56,818 nt of DNA from Shewanella sp. Isolate13 (GCF_022398325.1 NZ_JAKEVD010000031.1:1-56818), one strand, 5' to 3'. Shown: positions 35,651-45,161, numbered from the stretch's first letter. The notes: generated by a model not told the origin, from the letters alone. A program made the numbers and translations.

Positions 35651-36244
35651 TTAGCTAACTAGTATACGCCCAGCTAAAAGCAGCAATACCACACCTGACA
35701 CTTTATCTATTGTCTGAGCATGCTGCCTTAGCCTTATTAAGGTTGCTGGCTTAGACAAGATACAAGCGATAAATGTGTACCAGGCGGCATCGAGAATTGT
35801 CGGTGTCGCGACGATAATGATTCGGTTAACCATATTGTCTGCACTTTCTACGAATTGACTAAACAGGGCTAGATAGAAAATGATGATTTTCGGGTTAAGT
35901 ATAGAGATAACAAAGCCACTTCTTGCAGCCTGATAAAGGCTCATTGGTTTGCCGCTGCTGAGTTTATCGGTTATTCCACCTTTTGAACGAATCGAACAAA
36001 TACCTAACCAAGCCAGATATGCTGCGCCCAGATAGGTGATGGTGTTGTAGAACAAGGGGGAGTTTTTTAATACTAGGGCGAGTCCTGCCAGAGACAGTCC
36101 TGCGTAGATACCGACTCCGATAGAGTGAGCACAGGCTGTAACGATACCTTGCGCTCTTCCGCCAGCAAGTGTATTTCTTGCAACCATGATAACAGATTGG
36201 CCAGGTGACATAGCACCGAGTAATGACACCATAAAAAGGGCCAT
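35651..36244 (-). CDS. LysE-family amino-acid exporter
   Basis: 197 residues with about six membrane helices. The family signature appears as LLGAMSPGQSVIMVARNTLAGGRAQG, and NPKIIIFYLALFSQF marks the central helix. Members export lysine, threonine, homoserine or other amino acids. The frame is open for eight more codons upstream to a TGA but contains no ATG or GTG; the best ribosome site (GAGG) lies 22 bases before ATG 36244. The protein is therefore a little short at the N-terminus, or begins at a rare ATA/ATT codon. Confidence 0.8.
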   Translation of the reverse strand: MALFMVSLLGAMSPGQSVIMVARNTLAGGRAQGIVTACAHSIGVGIYAGLSLAGLALVLKNSPLFYNTITYLGAAYLAWLGICSIRSKGGITDKLSSGKPMSLYQAARSGFVISILNPKIIIFYLALFSQFVESADNMVNRIIIVATPTILDAAWYTFIACILSKPATLIRLRQHAQTIDKVSGVVLLLLAGRILVS

Positions 36245-36684
36245 AAAAATGGATATAGATATAAAGCCTCACATTTATTGAATGATAAATTTTGGATACA
36301 ACTGGGTCTTTGATAGGTGTTGTTACCAAGGTACATTCAATAAATTATTGTGAGCCGCAAAGGCTTTAAGTCTTGTCATTTAATCGGGATGAGTATGCTT
36401 GCCGTATATTGCGCAGGCATTGTAACACTCTTGCTTATCTATTTCAGTCTTAATGGCTCAAGTTGCTGCTGTGGTTTATCACTTTAGCCTTTAGCGCAAG
36501 ACTCGCGCTAGGCGGAACAGATACTTAATGAAATTGTCACCATGAAACCTGCGGTCATAATTTTACAGCTTTTGCTTATTCAATTTATCGATACGCTTTT
36601 ATTAGCAACATTGATAAGCAACTTTTATGGATAAGTGCGATGAGCAATGAAAAGTGACAATCTATTCATTGCTCATCATAGCGG
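36245..36684. other. Gap between the LysE-family and acetyltransferase genes
   Basis: About 440 bases holding the promoter of the LysE-family gene and the hairpin at 36639. No gene was recognised. Confidence 0.4.
36639..36677 (-). terminator. Perfect 13-bp hairpin after the acetyltransferase gene
   Basis: GATGAGCAATGAA, 13-base loop, TTCATTGCTCATC, eight bases beyond the stop. There is no T run, so it may be a 3' stability structure. Confidence 0.6.
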
Positions 36685-37302
36685 TTATAAAGCCGATATC
36701 ACTTGGGTTAGTTGCGCTAAATCATTATTACATAATGCAGGAAGGATGGTGTTTATCTCCGCTTCACTACGCTCATAAATCTTAAGCGCTAGCAGGGCCT
36801 CAATCGTTGCTGCGTCAAAGCGATACTTTATGATCTTGGCAGGGCTTCCAGCGACAACGGCGTATGGGGGAACATCTTTAGTCACAATGGCATTTGCCGC
36901 CACGATAGCGCCTTCGCCAATACGCACGCCGGGCATCAGCATCGCCCGCATACCTATCCAGCAGTTATCCTCTAAATGGGTGTCTCCTTTGCTTTGGTAA
37001 GCATCGACGATGGTTTCCATGAAGGGATATAGGCAAAACCAGTCTGCTCTATGGGTATGGTTGCCTCCCATCAATATAACGGCCTCTGCGCCAATGCAGA
37101 CGTAGTTACCGATATAGAGCTGGTCTATTGGCCATGGTGGTAGGGCATCACGGGTTTGTTCATCGCCATGTAAGTAGCGAACAACGCTCAGTTCAAAGCC
37201 TTGATCCCAGTAATCACTGTAATATGAATGAGTTCCCTTAATATGGATATTAGGGTTGGTGACAGTTTGATGTAACTTCTCTGTTTTAGTCCAATGTTTC
37301 AT
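36685..37302 (-). CDS. CatB-like hexapeptide O-acetyltransferase
   Basis: 205 residues, left-handed beta-helix acyltransferase of the xenobiotic type (Vat/CatB). Hexapeptide repeats run through IGNYVCIGAEAVILMGGNH and CWIGMRAMLMPGVRIGEGAIVAANAIVTKDVPPYAVVAGSPAK. The catalytic histidine is in MGGNHTHRADW. Such enzymes acetylate chloramphenicol or streptogramins with acetyl-CoA, but chromosomal copies may have other substrates. Single gene with a downstream hairpin. Confidence 0.85.
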   Translation of the reverse strand: MKHWTKTEKLHQTVTNPNIHIKGTHSYYSDYWDQGFELSVVRYLHGDEQTRDALPPWPIDQLYIGNYVCIGAEAVILMGGNHTHRADWFCLYPFMETIVDAYQSKGDTHLEDNCWIGMRAMLMPGVRIGEGAIVAANAIVTKDVPPYAVVAGSPAKIIKYRFDAATIEALLALKIYERSEAEINTILPALCNNDLAQLTQVISAL

Positions 37303-37780
37303 TGGGCATACCTATCTTAAAACGGCTTGAATTAGCCAGAAAATACAAATGGGTGACGGTGAAACTTGATTGCAAGTTCGTCAGTAGATTTCTGGTTGTA
37401 TGAGTCGTTTAACAATGGGCATAACAGGCTCTTGGGTGTTTACATCTGCTAGTGGAGAACCACTGAACTTTGGGGCTATATAACGGCGGCCTTGTTAATT
37501 CGGCCTAGGTTAATTGGCCACTATAGTATGAGCTTTGCGAACAAAAAGCGAATCGGCTTACTTCCACCTAAGTAGATTTTCAGTTTGGCCTGCAGTTTAA
37601 CTCAAGCCGATGATTGTTATTTACCCTGTATAAATTGATCTCTAAAGCAGTTTAAAAATAACGACTTGTACTTGTATCTGCTAAGGCATAGTCTACTGCG
37701 CATTATGGGGCGTGCAGTGCTAGTTTCACTTTCCGGCTTTCGTTATCCCGCGCCTAAAATGAACTAACAATGAGGTTTAC
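37303..37780. other. Gap between divergent acetyltransferase and ankyrin genes
   Basis: About 480 bases with promoters for both sides. A short imperfect direct repeat (GTTAATTCGGCC, GTTAATTGGCC) lies near 37496. Nothing else was recognised. Confidence 0.4.
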
Positions 37781-38968
37781 ATGCTTAGCGGTCATATTTT
37801 CGATGGATTAGAGTTAGACGATGTTTTACGGCAGCATCTTGATGAGCTAGATAGCTATGATGAGCCCTATTTTATCTGCATGAAGCTAAGCACAACGGCA
37901 GACAAGGCGATAAAAGTGTTGATCCCTGAGCTTGATCATATTGAGCAGGATATCTTTGCCTTTAAGCTTGCACCTCAACTGTTGCTGCTAAGTCTTGAGT
38001 GTGAAGTCGATGAGATCAAGTCGCTATCACAGATGTTATTGGCCGCCTTTGAGGGGAGTGGCATTACTGCGCAGATCGCCATCTTCCATCACAACTGTTT
38101 AGGTACGCCAATCGAAACCTTCAAGTGGTCGACCCAGCTGTTAGAAACCTTAATTGAGAAGTCACCAAATGACTCTATCGTTGAGTTCAACGACTTTCGT
38201 GAACGCGGCAATTGGCCAGGGCTGAGCGCCTATATTGAAGGGCGTGAGCAAGGCAATGGCGCTGATTTCGGCTACGACTATGACGAGAATGACTATGATG
38301 AAGACGATGACGATGACGATGACGATGAAAACGATGATCGTTTTGATGAAGATGGCTTCGATAAAGATGGTCTAGACGCCAGTGGTTTTACCGCGCTTAT
38401 TCAGGCTATTTTAGATAAAGATGCCGCATTAGTTGCCAAGATGATTGCTAATGGTGCCGATGTGAATCAGGGCGATTGGTACAAGAATACACCACTTAAT
38501 CATGCTGTGAAGAGTAGTACCGAAGAGGTTGTGACCTTGCTACTCGAGGCGGGGGCGAACCCTAACCAAACTGGCAGCTATGGTACAAGGCCGTTAATGA
38601 TTGCCAGCTTCAATGGCTTATTGCCGATATTGGAGCAGCTGTTAGCTAAAGGCGCAGAGGTAAACCACCAAGGCGATGAAGGCGAGACTGCATTGACAAT
38701 GGCTGCAGGCAATAGCACTAAGGATGTGGTTGCGCTTCTGCTACAAGCTGGCGCAAACGTTAATGCGATTACTGATGATGGTAACACCGCACTGATCCAT
38801 GCGGTTATTGGTAACTATAATGAACGCACTGCCATTGTTGAATTACTGCTTGCTAATGGTGCGGCAGAGACGATTCATCAAGTGAATATTCATGATTCAA
38901 CTGCCATGGGGCTGGCTTTGGACCGTGAACATAAAGAGGTTATCGAACTGCTGAAACAAGCGATGTAA
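37781..38968 (+). CDS. Ankyrin-repeat protein with acidic linker
   Basis: 395 residues, cytoplasmic. Residues 1-160 form an unrecognised domain. Residues about 165-200 are almost entirely Asp, Glu, Asn and Gly, including eight aspartates in a row. The C-terminal half holds five or so ankyrin repeats (ANGADVNQGD, EAGANPNQTG, AKGAEVNHQGDEGETAL, QAGANVNAITDDGNTAL). Ankyrin stacks bind protein partners; none can be named here. A single gene; no terminator was seen close by. Confidence 0.75.
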   Translation: MLSGHIFDGLELDDVLRQHLDELDSYDEPYFICMKLSTTADKAIKVLIPELDHIEQDIFAFKLAPQLLLLSLECEVDEIKSLSQMLLAAFEGSGITAQIAIFHHNCLGTPIETFKWSTQLLETLIEKSPNDSIVEFNDFRERGNWPGLSAYIEGREQGNGADFGYDYDENDYDEDDDDDDDDENDDRFDEDGFDKDGLDASGFTALIQAILDKDAALVAKMIANGADVNQGDWYKNTPLNHAVKSSTEEVVTLLLEAGANPNQTGSYGTRPLMIASFNGLLPILEQLLAKGAEVNHQGDEGETALTMAAGNSTKDVVALLLQAGANVNAITDDGNTALIHAVIGNYNERTAIVELLLANGAAETIHQVNIHDSTAMGLALDREHKEVIELLKQAM

Positions 38969-39067
38969 AACTGTTCGCTGTTCGATATGAGCCTTAACGC
39001 AGCTCCTAAGCGCGGCGTTAAGGTTCAGTCTTAGATGGCGTGAGTCGGTTTACTCTCATCTCTTTGC

Positions 39068-40135
39068 TCATCCTTCAGTTGCTCTCTTTTCCCTTGCAGG
39101 TTCACGATAAGTTTTTGTTCGGGGTGTGTGACCGCTCCAGTTTTTGTAGGCGCGGAAAAATACCCGCACATCACTAAAGCCCAACTCTAGCGCGATTTCG
39201 CTTAAAGACAGTTCACTGCAGCTAAGCCAGTAATCGGCCATATCGTGGCGCACACTATCCACTAAGCCTTGATAGCTAGTGCCCTGCTTGAGCAGTTGTC
39301 GTTGCAAGCTTCTGCCACTAAGGTGCAGTTGGCTGGCGATCTGCTCTCGGTTAATTTTGCTTATGGCCAGTTGTTGGCGAATAATCCGCGCTGCGGCAAG
39401 CTTAAGTTGGTCGATATCTCCAATGTCTTTCAGTTGCGCTTTTGCACTGTTCATCAGCTGTTTTAATTGTTGATTATCACCGCTTGGCAGCGGCCGAAGT
39501 AGCAAGGCTTTATCGATGAGGATGGCATTTTCACTCTGCTCAAAGCGGACAGGACAGTTAAACAGTGCTTGATACTGTTTTAGCTCTTTGGTGGCAGGTT
39601 GTGGCCGCGAAAGTTTGACTTCAATGGGCGAGGCCTTGCTGTCTTGCATAAGAAAGCGGGCAAAGTTGACCCAGGACGCCAGCACGTTATCAATAAGGTG
39701 AGGAATGACTTGTGGGTTACTGTATTGGCAGTGCCATATCATCTTTAGTCCTTGGGGATGCTCCCTTAATTCGGTGATCCCCATGTCGCCAACCAGCTTT
39801 TCTAGGGGCATGGCTTGTCTAATCGCTTGGGAGAAATTATCAGAATTTAGGCCTATCTGTCCCAGCAGGTAGAAGCGATCTGGCTGAATAAAACGGGCAC
39901 TATAGAGACCAAATAGCGGATGGTTTGCCTGCTCAATAAGGTAATGCAGTAGCTGCTGAAACTGCTCGCCACTGAGGCGGGTATCTTGGCATTGCAGACA
40001 AGCTGGCTCGATATTGGCCTGCTGTAGCCCCTTTGCCACCTCAACTTTACAATGTCGTGCAGCCTGCAGGAATTGCTGTACAGGCGGCAGGGAGGTGGTG
40101 CCTAGAGAGAGCACCCGCTCTGCCTTTCTTGCCAT
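39068..40135 (-). CDS. AraC-family regulator (arabinose-binding-like N-domain)
   Basis: 355 residues from ATG 40135. The N-terminal 200 residues match the AraC_N/OruR-GbdR type ligand domain (HPLFGLYSARFIQPDRFYLLG). The C-terminal pair of helix-turn-helix motifs is clear: REQIASQLHLSGRSLQRQL and LSLSEIALELGFSDVRVFFRAYKNWSGHTPRT. It is divergent from the AGPS/GlpD/FGGY operon and probably activates it in response to the operon's substrate. AGGAG lies nine bases before ATG 40135. The frame reaches 40231, but that start would leave only 40 bases of promoter and has no ribosome site. Confidence 0.85.
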   Translation of the reverse strand: MARKAERVLSLGTTSLPPVQQFLQAARHCKVEVAKGLQQANIEPACLQCQDTRLSGEQFQQLLHYLIEQANHPLFGLYSARFIQPDRFYLLGQIGLNSDNFSQAIRQAMPLEKLVGDMGITELREHPQGLKMIWHCQYSNPQVIPHLIDNVLASWVNFARFLMQDSKASPIEVKLSRPQPATKELKQYQALFNCPVRFEQSENAILIDKALLLRPLPSGDNQQLKQLMNSAKAQLKDIGDIDQLKLAAARIIRQQLAISKINREQIASQLHLSGRSLQRQLLKQGTSYQGLVDSVRHDMADYWLSCSELSLSEIALELGFSDVRVFFRAYKNWSGHTPRTKTYREPAREKRATEG

Positions 40136-40180
40136 CACATTTAACTCCTGTGCTGTTAGCTCGTATTGGTTACCACTATT

Positions 40181-40194
40181 CATTGCCGGCAATG
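40181..40194. promoter_or_regulatory. 14-bp palindrome in the AraC/AGPS promoter region
   Basis: CATTGCCGGCAATG, a perfect palindrome in the 136-base divergent region. Confidence 0.5.
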
Positions 40195-40219
40195 GTTGTC
40201 CATATTTGTCACTGACAAT

Positions 40220-40231
40220 ATGTTGCAACAT
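40220..40231. promoter_or_regulatory. 12-bp palindrome in the AraC/AGPS promoter region
   Basis: ATGTTGCAACAT, a perfect palindrome 41-52 bases upstream of the AGPS-like start. Confidence 0.45.
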
Positions 40232-40271
40232 TGTAAGATAAATCTATCTGTATGCAAATTGGTCAATAAAG

Positions 40272-41915
40272 ATGGATAGAGCGGCGCGGGATAATCGACA
40301 ATGGAATGGGTGGGGCGACAAAGACAGGAGCTTGGCGCTATCGGCCGATGGTGCAGCCTTTATCACCGAGCTCCTGGGTGAGTCGCAGCCTTTGCCCATC
40401 GCGACACTCGAGGAGGTATTGGCTAAGGTGCCCGCCTCGCGCTTAGAGGAAAGTGAGCTGTATACCACCGACCCAGAAGTGCGGTTGCGCCATGCCCGTG
40501 GTCAAAGCCTACCGGATTGGCTGGCGATGAAGAGCGGCGAGTTTAATCTGTTTCCCGATGGCGTCGCCTTTCCCCGTAGCAGTGAAGAGATCCGTGCCTT
40601 GATAGATGCGGCGAAGCAACAGGAGTGGCAGCTTATCCCCTATGGCGGCGGGACTTCAGTGGTGGGGCATATTACCCCTTGCGAGTCAGACAAGCCTGTC
40701 GTGACTATCTCCATGAGCAAGATGAACCGATTACTCGCGCTCGATAGAGTCTCGCAACTCGCCACCTTTGGCGCAGGGGTCAAGGGGCCATTTTTGGAGT
40801 CTCAACTGCAGGCTCACGGTTACACCTTAGGCCACTTCCCGCAGTCTTTCGAGCTATCGACATTAGGCGGTTGGGTGGTGACCCGTTCCAGTGGTCAGCA
40901 ATCACTACATTATGGCCGTATCGAAAATCTGTTTGCGGGAGGCGAAATTGAGACGCTCGAGGGCAAGGTCGATATTCCTACCTTGCCAGCGTCATCGGCG
41001 GGGCCGGATTGGCGTCACCTGGTGTTGGGGTCCGAGGGGCACTTAGGTATTTTAACCGAGGCCAAGGTGCGGGTGAGCCGCGTACCTGAGCAGGAATTCT
41101 TTGGGGTGGCCTTTATGCCGAATTGGCAGCAAGGGATCGCCTGTGCCCGTGAGGTGATCCAGCAAGGGCTACCGCTTTCAATGCTTAGATTGAGCAATAG
41201 CATAGAGACTAAGACTCAGCTTTTTCTGTCGGCTAGTCAGACTCAGCGACACTGGCTGGGCAAGTTGTTGTCACTAAAAGGTGTGGGTGATGACAGATGC
41301 ATGTTGGTGTATGGCATTACTGGCGACAAGCGCGATAACCGCCAGCGCTATAAGCGCTTAAAGGGAATTATCAGCCAGTTTAAAGGGGTGAACACAGGCC
41401 AGAGTCTCGGTAAGAAGTGGGCGCATAAGCGTTTCGCCTTCCCCTATTTAAGAGAAACGTTGTGGCAGATGGGCTATGCCATCGACACCTTAGAGACGGC
41501 AACTAATTGGTCCAACATAGAGCCGTTAACCGAGAAGATAGAGCAGAGCCTTAAAGGCGGGCTTGCAGAGTTTGGCAGTCAGGTGCATGTATTTTCTCAT
41601 CTATCGCATCTCTATAGCGACGGCGCCAGCATCTACACCACTTACCTGTTTCCGGTGGCGAAAACCTATGAGCAGACCTATCGGCAATGGCAGAAACTCA
41701 AATCGACCACCTCTAAGCTGATAGTAGAGAGTCACGGCACCATCAGTCATCAACACGGTGTGGGGGGCGATCATGCCGCCTATCTAGCCACAGAGAAAGG
41801 CGATCGTGTGGTTGACTCACTGCAGGATTATTTTAACGGCTTCGATCCTAAGGGGCAGTTAAATCCCGGCAAGCTGTTTAAGGCTATCAATACCCCAGAT
41901 GAGGCGCAGCCATGA
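40272..41915 (+). CDS. AGPS-like FAD-linked oxidase
   Basis: 547 residues, FAD-binding type 4 (vanillyl-alcohol oxidase) fold, closest in pattern to alkyl-dihydroxyacetone-phosphate synthase. Landmarks: ARGQSLPDWLAMKSGEF, PYGGGTSVVG (FAD pyrophosphate loop), LGHFPQSFELSTLGGWV followed by SSGQQSLHYGRIENL, LVLGSEGHLGILTEA, and the active-site ESHGTISHQHGVG. In eukaryotes AGPS swaps the acyl group of acyl-DHAP for an alkyl chain; bacterial relatives may instead oxidise a hydroxy-acid or polyol. First gene of a coupled three-gene operon (ATGA overlap with the next). ATG 40272 has only a weak ribosome site. Confidence 0.85.
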   Translation: MDRAARDNRQWNGWGDKDRSLALSADGAAFITELLGESQPLPIATLEEVLAKVPASRLEESELYTTDPEVRLRHARGQSLPDWLAMKSGEFNLFPDGVAFPRSSEEIRALIDAAKQQEWQLIPYGGGTSVVGHITPCESDKPVVTISMSKMNRLLALDRVSQLATFGAGVKGPFLESQLQAHGYTLGHFPQSFELSTLGGWVVTRSSGQQSLHYGRIENLFAGGEIETLEGKVDIPTLPASSAGPDWRHLVLGSEGHLGILTEAKVRVSRVPEQEFFGVAFMPNWQQGIACAREVIQQGLPLSMLRLSNSIETKTQLFLSASQTQRHWLGKLLSLKGVGDDRCMLVYGITGDKRDNRQRYKRLKGIISQFKGVNTGQSLGKKWAHKRFAFPYLRETLWQMGYAIDTLETATNWSNIEPLTEKIEQSLKGGLAEFGSQVHVFSHLSHLYSDGASIYTTYLFPVAKTYEQTYRQWQKLKSTTSKLIVESHGTISHQHGVGGDHAAYLATEKGDRVVDSLQDYFNGFDPKGQLNPGKLFKAINTPDEAQP

Positions 41916-43552
41916 ACACCCTGAGTCAGGCGGCGAAAGCGGCGACTGACGCCATTACTCAGGCAGAGACTGAGTATGACCTTATCATCATAGGTGGTGG
42001 GATCACGGGGGCGGGTATTTTCCATCTTGCCGCTGACCAAGGGGCGAAGGTATTGCTGGTGGAGCAAAATGATTTCGCCTGGGGCACCTCGAGCCGCTCC
42101 TCCAAAATGGTTCATGGGGGGCTGCGTTATCTGGCAACGGGTCAGTGGCGTATGACCCGAGATGCCGCCCGAGAGCGAGAAGTGATGTTGGCGCAGCTAC
42201 CGGGCTTGGTGGACTTGATGCCCTATATGATGTTGCATAAACGGGGGGATTTCCCCTCGGCGGCGCTTTTTCAGCGGGTATTGGCTATTTATGACAGGCT
42301 TGCTGGCAGTAAGCACCACCGCCCTTTGAGTATGGAAAAAGCGCGTACTTGGCTATCGGAGTTATCTTTCGATGGGATCACCGGAGTCAGCCTGTTTGCC
42401 GATGGGGTCACCGACGATGCGCGTCTAGTATTGCGTGCACTGCAAGATGGCGTGCTCGCGGGCGGGCAGGCGCTGAATTATGCCAAAGTGACGGGCTTCA
42501 TTGAGCGAGAGGAAAACCAAGATAATAACGAGCGAGTTAGCGGTGTAAGGCTAGCCTTAACCAATACCTTGGGTAGCCAAACGTCAGATAACACTGAGTA
42601 CAGCGTTAAAGCCAAGTGTGTCATCAATGCCACAGGCAGTTGGGCTGGCAAGCTCCATGAGCTGCAAGGCGGGGGCTTGAGGCCATTGCGGGGCAGCCAT
42701 CTGGTGCTGCCATTTGAGCGTTTACCTGTCTCCGCCTGTTTGACCTTCTATCATCCTCAAGATGGACGCCCAGTGTATATCTATCCGTGGCAAGGCTGCA
42801 GTGTGATAGGCACCACAGATCTTGATCATGATGGTGAGCTAGAGAGTGAACCGGGGATTGCGCAACAAGAGGTCGACTATCTGTTGGGATTAGCAAGGCA
42901 TTATTTCCCTAAGCAGCAACTCGAAGAGCGTGATGTGGTTAGCTGCTGGAGCGGGATACGACCCATTTATAGCGCTAGCCAGCCCGATAAGAAGGGCAAA
43001 GACAAAGAGCTATCTAAAGCGCCATCGAAAGAGTCTCGTGAGCATATTATCTGGTCTAAGCCGGGGCTTGTCTCGGTCACGGGCGGCAAGCTAACCAGCT
43101 ATCACCTGATGGCTAAAGATACCATAGAGCGAGTTCGCCAGCAGCTCCCAAACCTGTTTACCGATGAGCTGAAAAGGGCGCCTTTTAGTCAGGCGACACA
43201 AGGTTATGCCGATGAGCATTTAACCGGGTGCTTCGGGTATTTTGCACCGCATATCGCGGCGATGGAGAATCCACAAATGATAGGATTCAGCCGCTGCCAG
43301 TGGCGTGAGCTAGAGTGGTCGCTGGCTAATGAGAGTGTGGTGCATCTTGACGATCTCTTGCTACGCCGAACCCGATTAGCATTGCTATTGGGCACAGAGG
43401 TTAGCCGTTACCGAGAGGCGATACTGTCGCTATGCTGCCAGCATCTAGCTTGGTCAAAGACTAAGGCGGAGCAAGAGTGGCAGCGATTCGAGCAGATAAT
43501 GAATACCAGTTATCGCTTACCGAGCCAACAAGTGAACAGGGAGTGTCTGTGA
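41912..43552 (+). CDS. GlpD-like glycerol-3-phosphate dehydrogenase/oxidase
   Basis: 546 residues, FAD-dependent DAO fold. The N-terminal dinucleotide motif is IIIGGGITGAGIFHLAADQG with a GlpD-type continuation (FAWGTSSRSSKMVHGGLRYL). Further marks are the RGSHLVLP strand and GTTDLDHDGELESEPG. GlpD oxidises sn-glycerol 3-phosphate to DHAP and hands electrons to quinone. Length and motifs are normal, although the gene sits in a different setting from glpFKD. It overlaps the AGPS-like gene by four bases and the kinase gene by four bases. Confidence 0.85.
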   Translation: MNTLSQAAKAATDAITQAETEYDLIIIGGGITGAGIFHLAADQGAKVLLVEQNDFAWGTSSRSSKMVHGGLRYLATGQWRMTRDAAREREVMLAQLPGLVDLMPYMMLHKRGDFPSAALFQRVLAIYDRLAGSKHHRPLSMEKARTWLSELSFDGITGVSLFADGVTDDARLVLRALQDGVLAGGQALNYAKVTGFIEREENQDNNERVSGVRLALTNTLGSQTSDNTEYSVKAKCVINATGSWAGKLHELQGGGLRPLRGSHLVLPFERLPVSACLTFYHPQDGRPVYIYPWQGCSVIGTTDLDHDGELESEPGIAQQEVDYLLGLARHYFPKQQLEERDVVSCWSGIRPIYSASQPDKKGKDKELSKAPSKESREHIIWSKPGLVSVTGGKLTSYHLMAKDTIERVRQQLPNLFTDELKRAPFSQATQGYADEHLTGCFGYFAPHIAAMENPQMIGFSRCQWRELEWSLANESVVHLDDLLLRRTRLALLLGTEVSRYREAILSLCCQHLAWSKTKAEQEWQRFEQIMNTSYRLPSQQVNRECL

Positions 43553-45123
43553 TAGACAAAAAACAGCAGAGCCAGACACAAGCAGACTGGATCTTAACTA
43601 TCGACAACGGTACTCAGAGCGTACGTGCCTTAGTATTTGATGCAAAAGGTAAGCTTGTTGCTAAGTCGCAGATCAAACTGACGCCTTATGAATCGCCACA
43701 GTCGGGTTGGTGCGAACAAAGCGGTGACTATTATTGGCAAAATGTTTGTGCGGCCTGTCAGGCACTTTGGCAACAAGGCGTTGATAAGACGCGTATCAAA
43801 GGTATGTCTGTGACCACTCAGCGGGGCACCATGTTACCGTTAGACCGTGAGGGCGAACCCTTATATCCGGCGATCCTCTGGCTCGATCAGCGCAGAGCCG
43901 AGAGTGAATCTAGTTTGGGAGGCCTGTGGGACCCACTGTTTAAGCTGCTGGGACTGAGCGAAACCATCGCTAATTTTCGCAGTCGCGCTCAACCCAATTG
44001 GCTCTATAAGGCCAAGCCTGAACTTTGGCACAAGACCCATAAATTTGCCTTTCTGTCGGGCTTTTTTCACCACAGGTTAACGGGGGAATGGGCTGATTCT
44101 GTGGGCTCTCAGGTCGGCTATCTGCCCTTCGATTACAAGAAGCATAGATGGGCACCTAGGTGGGATTGGAAGTGGCGAGCACTGCATGTGAAACCCGAGC
44201 AGTTGCTGACGCTGTTAAAGCCAGGCGAAAAGGTGGGCGAAATAACCGAAAAGGCCAGTGAACAAACCGGACTGCCCCAAGGCTTACCTGTGATTGCCGC
44301 CGCAGCTGATAAAGCCTGTGAGGTGCTCGGCTCAGGTGGTGAAAACGCCGATGTGGGTTGTTTAAGCTTCGGTACCACGGCCACCATCAATGTGACCATG
44401 CCGCGCTATACTGAAGCCGTAAGGTTTTTGCCCGCTTATCCCTCAGCCATCGCTGGGGCATTTTGCAGTGAGGTGATGCTCTACCGTGGCTTTTGGATGG
44501 TGAGTTGGTTTAAAGAACAATTTGCTCATATCGAGCAGGAAAAAGCACTGCAGGCCGGGATCGAAGCCGAAGCCCTGTTTGATGAGCTGGTGAGTAGTGT
44601 GCCACCGGGCTCCATGGGACTGATGTTGCAACCCTATTGGGGGCCGGGCGTGAAGCAACCCGAAGCTAAAGGGGCGGTGATCGGCTTTGGTGATGTGCAT
44701 ACTCGCGCCCACCTATATCGTGCCATTCTAGAAGGGTTAGCCTTTGGCCTGAAAGAGGGGCTGGAAGCGATTGAGAAAAAGGGTGGCTGTAAAGTCAAGG
44801 AGCTACGGGTTTCTGGTGGTGGCGCGAAGAGTGATGCCGCGATGCAGATTGCAGCCGATGTGTTTGGATTGCCTGCGGTAAGGGCGCACACGGTTGAGAC
44901 ATCAGGGCTGGGCGCGGCGATAGCGGCGTCTGTGGGCTTAGGGCTGCATGATGATTTTGACAGTGCGATTAAGGCCATGGTACATGATGGTGAGCGCTTC
45001 GAGCCCGATAACCAGCATCATCTTATGTATCAGCGACTCTATAACGAGATCTATCTTGATATCTATAAGAAGTTGCAGCCACTATATGGCAAGATCCGCG
45101 ATATTACTGGTTATCCGGAATAG
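43549..45123 (+). CDS. FGGY-family carbohydrate kinase
   Basis: 524 residues. The N-terminal ATP-binding strand LTIDNGTQSVRALVFDAKG and the C-terminal LRVSGGGAKSDAAMQIAADVFGLPA are FGGY signatures, and CLSFGTTATINV follows the usual phosphate-2 loop. These kinases phosphorylate glycerol, xylulose or other polyols and ketoses; this one is not clearly glycerol kinase. GTG 43549 is chosen because AGGGAG lies five bases upstream and it overlaps the previous stop as GTGA. The kinase plausibly makes the phosphate that the GlpD-like enzyme oxidises. Confidence 0.85.
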   Translation: MIDKKQQSQTQADWILTIDNGTQSVRALVFDAKGKLVAKSQIKLTPYESPQSGWCEQSGDYYWQNVCAACQALWQQGVDKTRIKGMSVTTQRGTMLPLDREGEPLYPAILWLDQRRAESESSLGGLWDPLFKLLGLSETIANFRSRAQPNWLYKAKPELWHKTHKFAFLSGFFHHRLTGEWADSVGSQVGYLPFDYKKHRWAPRWDWKWRALHVKPEQLLTLLKPGEKVGEITEKASEQTGLPQGLPVIAAAADKACEVLGSGGENADVGCLSFGTTATINVTMPRYTEAVRFLPAYPSAIAGAFCSEVMLYRGFWMVSWFKEQFAHIEQEKALQAGIEAEALFDELVSSVPPGSMGLMLQPYWGPGVKQPEAKGAVIGFGDVHTRAHLYRAILEGLAFGLKEGLEAIEKKGGCKVKELRVSGGGAKSDAAMQIAADVFGLPAVRAHTVETSGLGAAIAASVGLGLHDDFDSAIKAMVHDGERFEPDNQHHLMYQRLYNEIYLDIYKKLQPLYGKIRDITGYPE

Positions 45124-45161
45124 AAGGTCCTAGGTTCTAGGGAAAGCGGGGGAGCTAAGAA

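Noticed and set aside
40136..40231. Longer N-terminus of the AraC regulator
   Set aside because: No ribosome site at 40231, only 40 bases would remain for a divergent promoter, and two palindromes would fall in coding sequence.
43477..43548. Upstream start of the FGGY kinase
   Set aside because: It would overlap the GlpD-like gene by 76 bases with no ribosome site; GTG 43549 has AGGGAG at five bases and a GTGA junction.
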